Below are positions 23,464-31,702 of a DNA stretch of 36,343 nucleotides, piece by piece. The position numbers and the translations under genes were made by a program. The notes beneath the pieces were generated by a model. That model saw only the letters and a program-made list of their open reading frames with translations. It did not search any database and was not told the DNA's origin. This stretch comes from CAUZEO01 sp963578625. GTDB taxonomy: Bacteria; Verrucomicrobiota; Kiritimatiellia; SLOV01. Position 1 is the stretch's first letter. Each line of letters starts with the position of its first letter. The stretch is from NCBI GenBank assembly GCA_963578625.1, contig CAUZEO010000013.1:1-36343 (forward strand), written 5' to 3'.

Positions 23464-25734
23464 GTGGCCAGTCAGAATCAAGCTGAAAGCGAGGACGGAT
23501 CCGACTCTCCTGTGCCGGACCTTCCCGATCGGATTGCGGGTTGGCTGGATGCGGTCCTGCATCCGGGTGAATCGGTCCATGCCTGTCTGTTCTCCGATAT
23601 CCTACCGGACGGCCAGTTCGGCGAACGGTGGACCTTTCTGTCCAACGCCCGGCTCTTTGTCCTGGGCAGCAATGGCGCGCCGGACAGGCCGGAGTTGTCT
23701 CTGGAACTTCCCATCGATCGCCTCGACAGCGCACGCGTACAGTCCTATATCGGTTCGGGTGCGCTGATCGTGACGGGCGGCGATGAAGGATACGAAGTCA
23801 CGCGCTTTTCACTCGGTTCGCACCATGAAGCCCTTGATCTCTGTTACTACATAAACGCCGTGGTCGAAGGGCGTGGTCGTGGCAAATCGTTCGGAGAAGT
23901 TTCCAAGCCATCAACAAAGCGCATAGAGCATCGGTGCCCGTCATGCGGTAGGACAATCAACCGCAACGCCCAGATTTGTAGTCACTGCCTGGATAAACGG
24001 CGGGTGCTGATGCGCCTCTTTTCGTACGTTGCGCCGTACAAGACCCCGGCGTTGATCGGTCTTTCCCTGACCCTTCTTCTTACGGGAACGCAACTGACGC
24101 CTCCTTACCTGACCAAGATGTTGATCGATGACGTCATTATGCCGGGCAATCTGTCGCTGCTTCCGATCATACTCTGCGCGTTGATCGCGGCCTATGCCGG
24201 TGCCGCCCTTCTGTCGATTGCACGCTCATACATCCTGCAATGGGTCGGGCAGAAAGTGCTGTTCGACATGAGGGTGGAGTTGTATAATCGTCTGCAAGTC
24301 TTGCGGTTAAGCTACTACGCGCAGCGGCAAACGGGTCGAATCATGTCACGAGTCACCGGAGACCTCGCCCGCCTCCAATATTTCGTGGCAGAGGGGTACC
24401 AGGAACTGCTCATCAGTATCGTCTCAACGGTCCTGGTGGCCCTGATCCTACTGTTCCTGAATCTCAAGCTGTTCCTACTGGCTTTGGCCCCTATTCCGCT
24501 TATTTGGCTCAGCACCTGGTTCATGGGGCGACGTATTCGCGTTCTCTATTTTAGAATTTGGCGGAGGGTCGCCGGACTCAACGCGCTGCTCGCGGACACC
24601 ATACCCGGTATCCGAGTCGTAAAGGCATTTGCCCGGGAAAATCATGAGTCAGCGCGCTTCCATCAACGAAGCGGCGATGTCTTTGAAGAGGAAATGCGAA
24701 CGGCAAAGATTACGACCACATTCTTTCCTCTGATAACGCTGCAGGCGGCTCTCGGTTCGATTCTGGTATTCGCGGTGGGCGGAATTATGGTGGTCAATGG
24801 CAGCGAAACGATCGGTACTCTTGTCGCGTTTACCAGCTACCTTCTTTCATTTTACCAACCGGTGCAGCAGCTTGGTCGGATAAACCAGCGTTTGCAGCAT
24901 TGCGCGACCTCAGCGGAGCGTGTATTCGAAATCCTGGATTCGGATCCGGAACCGTTGAACCACAATGGCGTGAGGCCTGATCCGTTCGAGGGACGGGTGG
25001 AGTTTCGAGACGTACGGTTCTCGTATGAACCCGGAAAGTACGCCTTGGACGGGATCTCCTTTTCCATCGAGCCCGGTGAGATGATCGGCTTGGTAGGCCC
25101 CAGCGGGGCGGGGAAAAGCACCCTGGCTCATCTCATTACACGATTTCATGATGTCGATGAGGGTGAAATCCTGATTGACGGCCATTCGATTCAGGAGATC
25201 GATCTTCATTGGTTTCGGCGGCAGATTGGGGTGGTACTGCAGGAGCCGTATCTGTTCCACGGCAGCCTCTGGTCGAATATCGCATACGCCAATCCGGACG
25301 CCTCGGCCGACAAGATTATCGAGGCGGCCAGAGCGGCAAATGCTCACGACTTTATTGTGAATCTTCCGGAAGGATACGACAGCGTAATTGGAGAACGCGG
25401 GCAGACCTTATCCGGCGGTGAGCGACAAAGGATCTCAATCGCCCGCGCCATATTGCGAGACCCGAAAATCCTCATCCTCGACGAGGCTACGGCTTCCGTG
25501 GACACGGAAACCGAGGCGCTGATCCAGACCGCGGTAGAACGACTGGTAAAAAACCGTACGACATTTGCCATTGCCCACAGACTGTCGACCTTGAGAACGG
25601 CAGACCGCCTTATCGGACTGGAGAATTCGAAACTGGTCGAAATGGGAACTCACAGCGAATTACTGGCGTCCGGCGGCTTGTATGCGCGACTCAGATCGCT
25701 CCAGGCCGAGATGTCAAAATTGACGGTGGTGTAA
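23464..25734 (+). CDS. ABC exporter (fused permease/ATPase) with N-terminal PH-like region and zinc ribbon
   Basis: The 756-residue protein begins at a GTG at 23464. Residues 1-150 form a soluble domain rich in beta strands (HACLFSDILPDGQFGERWTFLSNARLFVLG) that resembles a bacterial PH-like module. Residues 158-175 hold a zinc ribbon, CPSCGRTINRNAQICSHC. Residues 180-470 are the six-helix exporter domain. The ATPase has Walker A GPSGAGKST (~545), the Q-loop LQEPYLF, signature LSGGERQRISIA (~648), Walker B ILILDEAT (~670) and the switch His in AIAHRLST. It is a half-transporter of the MsbA/lipid-peptide exporter type. The next gene (DUF1854) overlaps its stop by one base, and an HlyD adaptor follows. 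The pairing with DUF1854 is known from ABC transporters annotated as cyanophycin-associated, but no cyanophycin gene is nearby; the exported substrate is unknown. Confidence 0.93.
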   Translation: MASQNQAESEDGSDSPVPDLPDRIAGWLDAVLHPGESVHACLFSDILPDGQFGERWTFLSNARLFVLGSNGAPDRPELSLELPIDRLDSARVQSYIGSGALIVTGGDEGYEVTRFSLGSHHEALDLCYYINAVVEGRGRGKSFGEVSKPSTKRIEHRCPSCGRTINRNAQICSHCLDKRRVLMRLFSYVAPYKTPALIGLSLTLLLTGTQLTPPYLTKMLIDDVIMPGNLSLLPIILCALIAAYAGAALLSIARSYILQWVGQKVLFDMRVELYNRLQVLRLSYYAQRQTGRIMSRVTGDLARLQYFVAEGYQELLISIVSTVLVALILLFLNLKLFLLALAPIPLIWLSTWFMGRRIRVLYFRIWRRVAGLNALLADTIPGIRVVKAFARENHESARFHQRSGDVFEEEMRTAKITTTFFPLITLQAALGSILVFAVGGIMVVNGSETIGTLVAFTSYLLSFYQPVQQLGRINQRLQHCATSAERVFEILDSDPEPLNHNGVRPDPFEGRVEFRDVRFSYEPGKYALDGISFSIEPGEMIGLVGPSGAGKSTLAHLITRFHDVDEGEILIDGHSIQEIDLHWFRRQIGVVLQEPYLFHGSLWSNIAYANPDASADKIIEAARAANAHDFIVNLPEGYDSVIGERGQTLSGGERQRISIARAILRDPKILILDEATASVDTETEALIQTAVERLVKNRTTFAIAHRLSTLRTADRLIGLENSKLVEMGTHSELLASGGLYARLRSLQAEMSKLTVV

Positions 25735-26279
25735 TGAAGCGCAAGGCAAATGATTCTATTGACTCGGATCGGATGACCGACATCGTCGATCTGCCACGAT
25801 CACGGCACCCGGTGGAGCCCGACCGGGTCATGGTCTGGCGGGATCCTTTCCACATCCTGTATGTGAGCGTAGATGGAATACCATTCCGCGATGTGGAGGC
25901 CCGCCACCTGTTCCCTGTCTCGAAGAAAACGGATTATGTCAGCCTTGTAAGTGACGGCAAAGAAGTGGTGATGTTAGCGCGACCCGACAAACTGGACAAG
26001 AAGAGCCGACAATGCCTCGAAGAGGCCTTGGACCGAATGTACTACGTCGCCCGGATCGAGCGCATCGACGAAATCAACCTTGTCATGGGAGTATCGCAAT
26101 GGCGGGGAATGACCGATCGAGGCTATGCCGTATTCGAGATCACGGACCGGGGAAGCCAGGTACGGCTTTTGCCGAACGGCCGTTGCATGATTACGGATGT
26201 AGACGGAAATCGATTCGAAATCGAAAACATTCAAGACCTCGATCGCGAGAGTTTGGAACTGATCAGGACGCAGACGTAG
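25734..26279 (+). CDS. DUF1854 family protein, ABC-transporter partner
   Basis: The ATG at 25734 shares its A with the TAA of the ABC gene, so the two are translationally coupled. The 181-residue soluble protein matches DUF1854 through its length: VEARHLFPVSKKTDYVSLVS, DGKEVVMLARPDKLDKKSR, LEEALDRMYYVARIERIDEI, WRGMTDRGYAVFEITDRGSQ, then ITDVDGNRFEIENIQDLDRESLELI. The domain's function is unknown; in other genomes it is encoded next to a transporter of the same type. It has no membrane segment or signal, so it probably acts at the cytoplasmic face of the exporter. The gene order ABC, DUF1854, HlyD argues for one machine. Confidence 0.9.
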   Translation: MKRKANDSIDSDRMTDIVDLPRSRHPVEPDRVMVWRDPFHILYVSVDGIPFRDVEARHLFPVSKKTDYVSLVSDGKEVVMLARPDKLDKKSRQCLEEALDRMYYVARIERIDEINLVMGVSQWRGMTDRGYAVFEITDRGSQVRLLPNGRCMITDVDGNRFEIENIQDLDRESLELIRTQT

Positions 26280-26291
26280 GATAGGTGGCCT

Positions 26292-27734
26292 ATGAGTGAG
26301 AATGGAAGTTATGAAGCAAGACGAACCGCCCGGGGGGCCGAACCACGGCCTCGCGCCCGGCCATGGCGCCGGAGGCTTGTCCTGGTGGGGTTGACGGTGC
26401 TCTTTTGCCTCGTTGGCTCTACATTCATGGTCGGGTGGTTCCGGTTTACCCGCGTGTACACGATGAGCGCGCGCGTCCGCGCGGCGGTTGTCGCTCTCTC
26501 TCCCGTCGTCGATGCGCGATTGATCGAACTGAAAGTCAAGGCCGGCGACCACGTCACCCGCGGCGAACTGCTGGGGCGGCTTGACGACACGGAACTGCGC
26601 GCAGCCTTGCAAGCGGCGAAGGCGACGGCGACGATCAAGGAGAGCGACGCCGAAGCAGCGCGCGCGGAATTCCGGCTCACGGAGGCGAGCCTCAAAGCTA
26701 ATATCGAAGCCGCCCATGCACAGGTAAAAACGGCCGCGGCAAACTCAACATTTTCCGAAGCGAACAAGACGGCTCGCGAGAACCGGCTTCCTGATGAAGT
26801 GCGCGCGGCCGAAGCACGCTACAACGAAGCGCAGGCAAACCTGACACGCCTGAAACTGGGACCGCCGCGCCATGAGATCCTCGTGGCGCAGGCGCGACTG
26901 GAGGCCACACAAGCGACGCTCGAACTCCTTGAGCTGGACGTCGAAAAATCGCAGCAACTTGTCACGGAAGGAATCGAATCAGAGCACCTCTTACGAGTAA
27001 GAAGAACCCAGAGATTGAAGCAGGAAAAAGTGGTGCGTGAAGCGGAACTTCACCTTGAAAAACTGATCGCGGGCCCCTCCGGAAACGAGATCGAAGCGGC
27101 AGAGCAGGCATTGGAAAATCTGGCGGCACAGCTCGCCCTGGCCCGCAATGGTCGCAGCGAAGTTGACTCGCTGGCGGCAGAGGTGGAGATACGCAGGGCA
27201 CAACACGACGAGGCAGGCGCGCGACTGGCGCAGGCCGAAGCCCGCGAATCCAGCCTCGATATTTCGCGGGAGCGAATTCGCGCGGCGGAAGCTGAACTGG
27301 CCAAGGCGAAAGCCGAAGTGGATCGAGCCGAAGCCGTTCTGGACAACCTCAATTTCGTCAGTCCGGTGGACGGAACCGTCACCCGCACGTTCGACGACAT
27401 CGGCGAGGTCTGCCGCAAAGGCGCACCCTGTATCCTGGTGGCCGAGGCAGGTCGCGAGCGGTGGATCGAGGGGTTTGTAGAAGATGAAGATGCCATGCTG
27501 GTCAATGTGGGAAATCATGCCCGGATCCAGGTACCGGCGGGAATCGGCAAGTACGTGCCGGGCATCGTGGAGCAAGTCGGGATGCATACCCTGTCACTTG
27601 ACGGCGGCCCTCCGGGTGCATCGCCTCGATTCCCTCAGCCGGAACGTGTCTGGGTTCAAATCCGCCCCCTGGAACCGTTGCGGGAAAGCCCGATCACCGG
27701 CACAAGCGCCAAAGTGGTCATTCGGATTCGGTGA
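26292..27734 (+). CDS. HlyD-type membrane fusion/adaptor protein
   Basis: The 480-residue protein starts 12 bases after the DUF1854 stop with AGGTGG just upstream. A basic N-terminus (RPRARPWRRR) leads into one membrane helix (LVLVGLTVLFCLVGSTFMVGW). The first lipoyl half follows (VVALSPVVDARLIELKVKAGDHVTRGELLGRLDD), then about 200 residues of Ala/Glu-rich coiled coil in two arms (to ~350). The second lipoyl half is NFVSPVDGTVTRTFDDIGEVCRKG, and a beta-barrel (GRERWIEGFVEDEDAMLVNVGNHARI) closes the protein. It would span the periplasm between the ABC exporter and an outer-membrane channel. No TolC-like gene lies in the window. Convergent gene 27777-29012 follows after 42 bases. Confidence 0.92.
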   Translation: MSENGSYEARRTARGAEPRPRARPWRRRLVLVGLTVLFCLVGSTFMVGWFRFTRVYTMSARVRAAVVALSPVVDARLIELKVKAGDHVTRGELLGRLDDTELRAALQAAKATATIKESDAEAARAEFRLTEASLKANIEAAHAQVKTAAANSTFSEANKTARENRLPDEVRAAEARYNEAQANLTRLKLGPPRHEILVAQARLEATQATLELLELDVEKSQQLVTEGIESEHLLRVRRTQRLKQEKVVREAELHLEKLIAGPSGNEIEAAEQALENLAAQLALARNGRSEVDSLAAEVEIRRAQHDEAGARLAQAEARESSLDISRERIRAAEAELAKAKAEVDRAEAVLDNLNFVSPVDGTVTRTFDDIGEVCRKGAPCILVAEAGRERWIEGFVEDEDAMLVNVGNHARIQVPAGIGKYVPGIVEQVGMHTLSLDGGPPGASPRFPQPERVWVQIRPLEPLRESPITGTSAKVVIRIR

Positions 27735-27776
27735 TCCACACCTTGTCCAAAACCTCCCAGGATCAGCAGGCGCAAT

Positions 27777-29012
27777 TTACTCCCCGGCTTTGGGTTCCGT
27801 GGGCGGCCACGACATCACGCTCGCCCCCGTGGGCCGAGGTTCCCGGGGTCTCCAGCGGAGGCGTTCCGGGGACTGGTAAACCACATCGAGCCACGGGGTT
27901 TCCAGCCGGATTCCACCCTGGTGCCGTGAGTCCAGCGCCGCCTCCAGGACGCCGCTGGTCAGCAAGGTCCTTTCGACAGGGTACTGAGGTTGTTCGGTCA
28001 CGAACATCTCCTCCATGTTCAGTGACAAGTAGCTGAAATGAGCGTAAGGCAGCCCAGTTTGTGGTCCGTGTCCCTGGGCATAGAACTCGCATGCGACGGT
28101 CTCCCCTTCCACCATGGCCGCGTAGGCGAGGTCTTCGATGTATCCGTTAAGCATGGCGATCGCGGCGCGCAGGCCGTCGCGGTATTCGAGGATGAACACT
28201 GCCGGGTTGGCACAGTGGTCGGCCATGCTTCCATCGGGTTTCCTATCGATGGCATCACAGGCAGCCTGGGCCAGATCCATCGACCACAGCCCGACTTTTC
28301 CCGCCTGCCAGGCCGCATCGCCTTCCAGGCAGGTCACCGCGGTGACTCCGGTTTCCCCGCCCAGTCGCCGTTCGACCATGCACTGCAACACTTCGAGGGT
28401 GTGGGATCCGTAAATATCGAGCCCGGAGAACCCGACCGCGACCGCTTCTTCAATAGGTGACTCCAGTTCATGTTCCAGCCAGGGACTGCGCCAGGCGACC
28501 GGCAGCGAGGATCCGGCCATGAACGGCGCCTTCAATTCGCGCGCCCGCTCGACCATCCAGAGGGCGTCGTGCCAGTTGTAGGAAAGATGCTTATCATTAA
28601 ACACCGGGGCCGACCGACCGCTCTGGGCAAAGACCCCACAAATCTGCTCCATGAAATACTTGCGGGGAAACACTTGCTGTTCCTTTTCGTTCCAGGGGTA
28701 ATCTCCGTGCTCGCCGATGAGGATCACCCCATCGACGGCCAGGGTGTCGCCGCCTAGAGTCAGCGTTTTCTGAATACTCGGATAGACATCGACTCCGTGC
28801 TGTTTCAAAAATTCCAACCCCACGTCCGCCTCCGGTACCTGGTCCAGATAGACCGACACCAGTTCCACCCGGGGGGGGAGCAGTCCCTCGTCGGTAGGAA
28901 ATCCGAAAATGAACGTTGGGATCATGACATCGGCGTGAGATCCTCTGAACCATTGGGAGATGACGGCGGCGACTTTTTTGCGTTCCCTCACGATCCGATT
29001 ATCGTCGCCCAT
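27777..29012 (-). CDS. Conserved protein of unknown function (411 residues)
   Basis: The minus-strand frame is intact and protein-like throughout. The opening KKVAAVISQWFRGSHADVMI resembles the first strand and helix of a nucleotide-binding fold, with SHAD at the position where Gfo/Idh-related proteins contact a ligand, but the glycine-rich NAD loop is absent. Further landmarks are DGVILIGEHGDYPWNEKEQQVFPRKYFMEQI, PVFNDKHLSYNW, MAGSSLPVAWR and TAVTCLEGDAAWQAGKVGLWS. I recall similar proteins in planctomycetes and relatives, annotated as hypothetical, but this is memory and not checked. No signal peptide is present. It neighbours a sugar isomerase/epimerase that diverges from it, so a role in sugar metabolism is likely but unproven. 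The start ATG at 29010-29012 has no obvious ribosome site. Confidence 0.8.
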   Translation of the reverse strand: MGDDNRIVRERKKVAAVISQWFRGSHADVMIPTFIFGFPTDEGLLPPRVELVSVYLDQVPEADVGLEFLKQHGVDVYPSIQKTLTLGGDTLAVDGVILIGEHGDYPWNEKEQQVFPRKYFMEQICGVFAQSGRSAPVFNDKHLSYNWHDALWMVERARELKAPFMAGSSLPVAWRSPWLEHELESPIEEAVAVGFSGLDIYGSHTLEVLQCMVERRLGGETGVTAVTCLEGDAAWQAGKVGLWSMDLAQAACDAIDRKPDGSMADHCANPAVFILEYRDGLRAAIAMLNGYIEDLAYAAMVEGETVACEFYAQGHGPQTGLPYAHFSYLSLNMEEMFVTEQPQYPVERTLLTSGVLEAALDSRHQGGIRLETPWLDVVYQSPERLRWRPREPRPTGASVMSWPPTEPKAGE

Positions 29013-29352
29013 GCGCTTACGGCAACCTCAATATCCGAATCTCCATCCAAAAAGGGGTCAGCAAAGAATGCCGCTGATTTAAGGCCTCATCATGATCAAT
29101 TCATTCTCCGTACGGCGGGGACCGCCGTCTCCAGCGATGCGGCAACATCCGGAAAAGCACGAAGATCGAATTTGGAGTCCCCGCCGTACGGAGAATGGAT
29201 GGGTCATGAAAGGACCACATCAGAGCGACAGCTTAAGTCAGCGCCATTCCTTTTCAAACCCTTTTCCTCGATTGTGGTTCTTGACCCGCCCGCAGCTCCT
29301 TCCCTACGGTTGTGCCCATGCTCATGAGCTTCTGCCGGTGAAACGAATTGAA
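29013..29352. other. Divergent intergenic region carrying repeat copy 3
   Basis: The 340 bases between the unknown minus-strand gene and the isomerase are mostly repeat copy 3. The bases AAAAAGGGGTCAGC at 29050-29063 match the first 12 bases of the RAYT-element ends at 31203 and 31641 and directly abut the repeat. Confidence 0.5.
29066..29250 (-). repeat. Dispersed inverted-end element, copy 3 (long form, reverse orientation)
   Basis: GAATGCCGCTGATTTAAG starts at 29066 and CTTAAGTCAGCGCCATTCC ends at 29250, an imperfect inverted pair. Read in reverse it lines up with copy 1 along its whole length, including the middle CTCCAAATTC / TTCGTGCTTTTC / GGATGTTG section. GTACGGCGGGGAC and its complement form an internal pair. 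Confidence 0.85.
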
Positions 29353-30258
29353 ATGCGACAGATCTTTCGACCCGGACTTCACCTGGGCGAAATCTATTAT
29401 CCGGTCCGGTTTGACGGAGCGGTCATGGCGGACGCCGTGGCGCGTGCCTGTGTCGAGGGCGAGTACGATGGCGTGGAAATCGCCGACCTCCCGGACAGGA
29501 CCGTACGATTGCGGATCGGCGAGACGGCCCGGGCGCATAATCTGCGAGTGGCGGTCTGGCAAGCGGAAAGACAGCAGGACACGGGATGGGGTATGTCGAG
29601 TCCCGATCCCTCCCGCCGCGGGGCCGCATTGGCGGAGTTAAAGAAGGGATTGGAGACCGCCGCCGAAAGCGGCGCCGGCGACGTGTTGTACATCGGCCGC
29701 CTGGACCCAGGCTCCGATGTCCGTGAGGAGTCCAGGCGGTGCCTGGCTGATTCGCTCAGCGAGTTGGCTGAAGCGGCAGCCGCGTACTCGTTACGCGTCG
29801 TGTTCGAGCCCTTGGATCGCGGCGTGGATCAGCGCGGCCTGATCGGGCGGACAGCCGACGCGGCGGCGATGATCGAAGCACTCGGTGCGGCGCATCCGAA
29901 CCTGCGCCTGGCGTGGGACACCGCGCACGCCGCCTTGAGCGGTGATGACCTCGAAACCGCCCTGCGAAGGGCGTACCCGCTCCTGGCGCAGATTCACCTG
30001 GCCAACGTGATCGTGAGCCCGGACCACGATGACTACGGCGATCACCACCGCCCTCTCGGTCCCCCCGGATTGCTGACACAGGAAAGAATTACGGCAATTT
30101 TCCGTCTACTCGCAGAACTTCGCCAAGAGGATAGCCCCCCACCCTACTTGTCTTTCGAAGTGCGAACCCAACCGGGCGGCGACCCCGCCACCACCGAACG
30201 GCATACCCGGCAAATGCGGGATGCCGCGTGGCGGATGATGAGCAAGGACCTGGAATGA
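29353..30258 (+). CDS. Sugar phosphate isomerase/epimerase (xylose-isomerase-like TIM barrel, AP endonuclease 2 family)
   Basis: Start at the ATG at 29353 (301 residues); the open frame extends into repeat copy 3, which I exclude. The metal-site residues of the family are in order: DGVEIADLPD at the first barrel strands, LRVVFEPLD (Glu ligand, ~155), LRLAWDTAHAALSG (Asp and His, ~195), IHLANVI (His) and YLSFEVRT (final Glu, ~275). Such enzymes interconvert keto- and aldo-sugars or epimerise ketoses with a divalent metal. No signal peptide is seen, so it is cytoplasmic. It is followed after 26 bases by an acetoacetate-decarboxylase-like gene with its own strong ribosome site, so the pair may be one operon. 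The substrate is not predictable. Confidence 0.85.
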   Translation: MRQIFRPGLHLGEIYYPVRFDGAVMADAVARACVEGEYDGVEIADLPDRTVRLRIGETARAHNLRVAVWQAERQQDTGWGMSSPDPSRRGAALAELKKGLETAAESGAGDVLYIGRLDPGSDVREESRRCLADSLSELAEAAAAYSLRVVFEPLDRGVDQRGLIGRTADAAAMIEALGAAHPNLRLAWDTAHAALSGDDLETALRRAYPLLAQIHLANVIVSPDHDDYGDHHRPLGPPGLLTQERITAIFRLLAELRQEDSPPPYLSFEVRTQPGGDPATTERHTRQMRDAAWRMMSKDLE

Positions 30259-30284
30259 TTATATAAAGGAAAGGAAGAAAAAAA

Positions 30285-31121
30285 ATGGCCTACACATTCG
30301 AGCCGGGCAAGTTGTACCGAATGCCGACCCACTTCGGACCGAGCCTCGGCCCCCGGCAGGGGCCGGATGGCCGGAAATTCACCTGCAAGACGGGCCCGCA
30401 CAAGACCGCCTACAGCGTGAGCTTTGTGACGAACCCCGAACAACTGGAAAAGCTCCTCCCCGATCGCTTTGAGCTTGCCGGCGAACCGGTGGTAACCGTC
30501 CTCGTGGCGTACATGACCGGAATCGAATGGCTGGCCGGCCGCGGCTACAATGTTCTTGGCGTGATCTTCCCAGCCGCTTTCAACGGCGACCGGGACCAGG
30601 TTCAAGGCAGCTTCCTGTCTGTCCTCTGGGAAAATCTCGCCGATGCAATTATTTCCGGGCGTGAGGAGCTTGGCTTTTCAAAGGTCTACTGCGAGATCCC
30701 GGATCCCGTAATCCGCGGCGACGAAACCCACTGCATCGGAAGCTGGTTCGACTTCAAGTTCATGGACATGAAGATTCGAAACATGACGCAGGTGCCTCCG
30801 GAGAAAATGGATCCCACCGCGGGCGAAGGCAGTGGGGACGGACTCCTGCACTACAAGTACATTCCCCGCACCGGCGAATGGGGAACCGCGGATGTTTCCT
30901 ATGCAGTGCTCACACCCTACGACCAACCCAACTGCGTCGTGAAAGAGAGGTGGCAGGGTGAAGGCACAGTCGAGTTTCACAAGGCCGCCTGGGAGGACCT
31001 GCCGACCACCTGTCACATCGTGAATGCGCTTCACGAACTAGAGATCAAGGAGTACAGGGGCGCGAGCATCGTCAAGAGCGTCGGCGCAAAGGACCTCGGC
31101 GATCAACGCATCCTGCAATAG
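30285..31121 (+). CDS. Acetoacetate decarboxylase-like protein
   Basis: The 278-residue protein starts at 30285 behind a strong purine-rich ribosome site (AAAGGAAAGGAAG, 30265-30277). Family landmarks are SVSFVTNPEQLEKLLPDRFEL, VVTVLVAYMTGIEWLAGRGYN, FLSVLWENLADAIISGREELGFSKVY and the C-terminal EYRGASIVKSV. In true acetoacetate decarboxylase the tract is GF-x-KK: the first Lys forms the Schiff base and the second lowers its pKa. Here Lys133 is kept but the second is Val, so chemistry on another beta-keto acid or an aldolase/dehydratase activity is more likely, as reported for divergent family members. It lies 26 bases after the isomerase. The end of the gene overlaps a reverse-strand VOC remnant. 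Confidence 0.88.
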   Translation: MAYTFEPGKLYRMPTHFGPSLGPRQGPDGRKFTCKTGPHKTAYSVSFVTNPEQLEKLLPDRFELAGEPVVTVLVAYMTGIEWLAGRGYNVLGVIFPAAFNGDRDQVQGSFLSVLWENLADAIISGREELGFSKVYCEIPDPVIRGDETHCIGSWFDFKFMDMKIRNMTQVPPEKMDPTAGEGSGDGLLHYKYIPRTGEWGTADVSYAVLTPYDQPNCVVKERWQGEGTVEFHKAAWEDLPTTCHIVNALHELEIKEYRGASIVKSVGAKDLGDQRILQ

Positions 31122-31180
31122 ACGCGAATCGGTGAAGCCGGGATTTGAACCAGCTCGATCAGGTTGCCGTCCGGATAAAA
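31103..31180 (-). pseudogene. C-terminal remnant of a VOC (glyoxalase-fold) protein
   Basis: The minus strand reads LFYPDGNLIELVQIPASPIR and then VYCRMR before a stop. PDGNLIEL is the closing strand of VOC-family metalloenzymes (glyoxalase/bleomycin resistance fold). The reading is lost just upstream, in an AAAGGG/ACAAAAGG-rich stretch that leads into the RAYT element, so the gene was probably truncated by that insertion. The remnant overlaps the end of the decarboxylase-like gene by 19 bases. The remnant also contains GGGATTTGAACC, which resembles the reverse complement of a tRNA T-arm; no cloverleaf forms. Confidence 0.55.
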
Positions 31181-31202
31181 CAAAAGGGAAAACAAAAGGA
31201 AC

Positions 31203-31641
31203 AAAAGGGGTCAGTGTGTTCAGACGTTCACTTTTATCGGTAGCCTGCCCCGCTGCTACGTGATTGTTCTTCATCGATGCCACGCAAACCGCGAATCGAG
31301 GCAACAAAGTGGGGGAAGAAAGGATCGTCGCTCGAAGGACAGATCATCGCGGCGCACAACGAAAAGCGGGCCAAGGAGCTATTCCAAAAGAGCCTGGAAT
31401 CTTTTGGCATAACAGTTGCGAGATTATAGGAGAGGAAGAAAACGGAAACTCGAATGTAAAGCGTGGACTGGTTCGTCATGACCAAAAGGTAATGACCAAC
31501 GACTGGATTGACCTTGAATGAAGCAATGGGAAATCGGACCAATACCTTGCATGCGATCAGGGCAGTGGAAAACGTTCGGAAGGGAGAGATTGGAAAGGTC
31601 AAGAAGAGATTATTGAACATCTGAATACACTGACCCCTTTT
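31203..31641. mobile_element. Internally deleted RAYT/IS200-like element with 27-bp imperfect inverted ends
   Basis: The left end (31203-31229, AAAAGGGGTCAGTGTGTTCA then GACGTTC) and the right end (31615-31641, reading GAACATCTGAATACACTGAC then CCCTTTT) are reverse complements with two mismatches. Between them lies a decayed REP-associated tyrosine transposase. Similar GGGGTCAG ends around such transposases are remembered from environmental genomes, not checked here. Confidence 0.65.
31277..31624 (+). pseudogene. REP-associated tyrosine transposase (RAYT, Y1_Tnp) remnant
   Basis: The ATG at 31277 gives MPRKPRIEATKWGKKG..., whose first eight residues match the usual RAYT start. The frame then jumps to a C-terminal-like part, HNEKRAKELFQKSLESFGIT, ending at a stop at 31427-31429. 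A second frame continues with VKRGLVRHDQKVMTNDWI and a third with EAMGNRTNTLHAIRAVENVR, together the helix-turn-helix-like C-terminus (M-T-x-x-W-I-A ... MG-x-R) of these proteins. The whole catalytic HUH/Tyr core is missing. It is a non-functional remnant with an internal deletion and at least two frameshifts. Confidence 0.6.
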
Positions 31642-31702
31642 TCCCCGACGGTAGCTTGATAAGTAACGAATCACCCGAGAAAGAACAACAACAAGGAGAG
31701 TT

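Noticed and set aside
23464..27734. Cyanophycin metabolism locus
   Set aside because: The ABC/DUF1854 pair is reminiscent, but no cyanophycin synthetase or cyanophycinase gene is present in the window.
27777..29012. Gfo/Idh/MocA oxidoreductase
   Set aside because: The opening strand is similar, but the glycine-rich NAD-binding loop and the EKP motif are missing.
31135..31160. tRNA T-arm-like GGGATTTGAACC
   Set aside because: No cloverleaf can be formed around it, and the minus strand reads as the end of a VOC protein.
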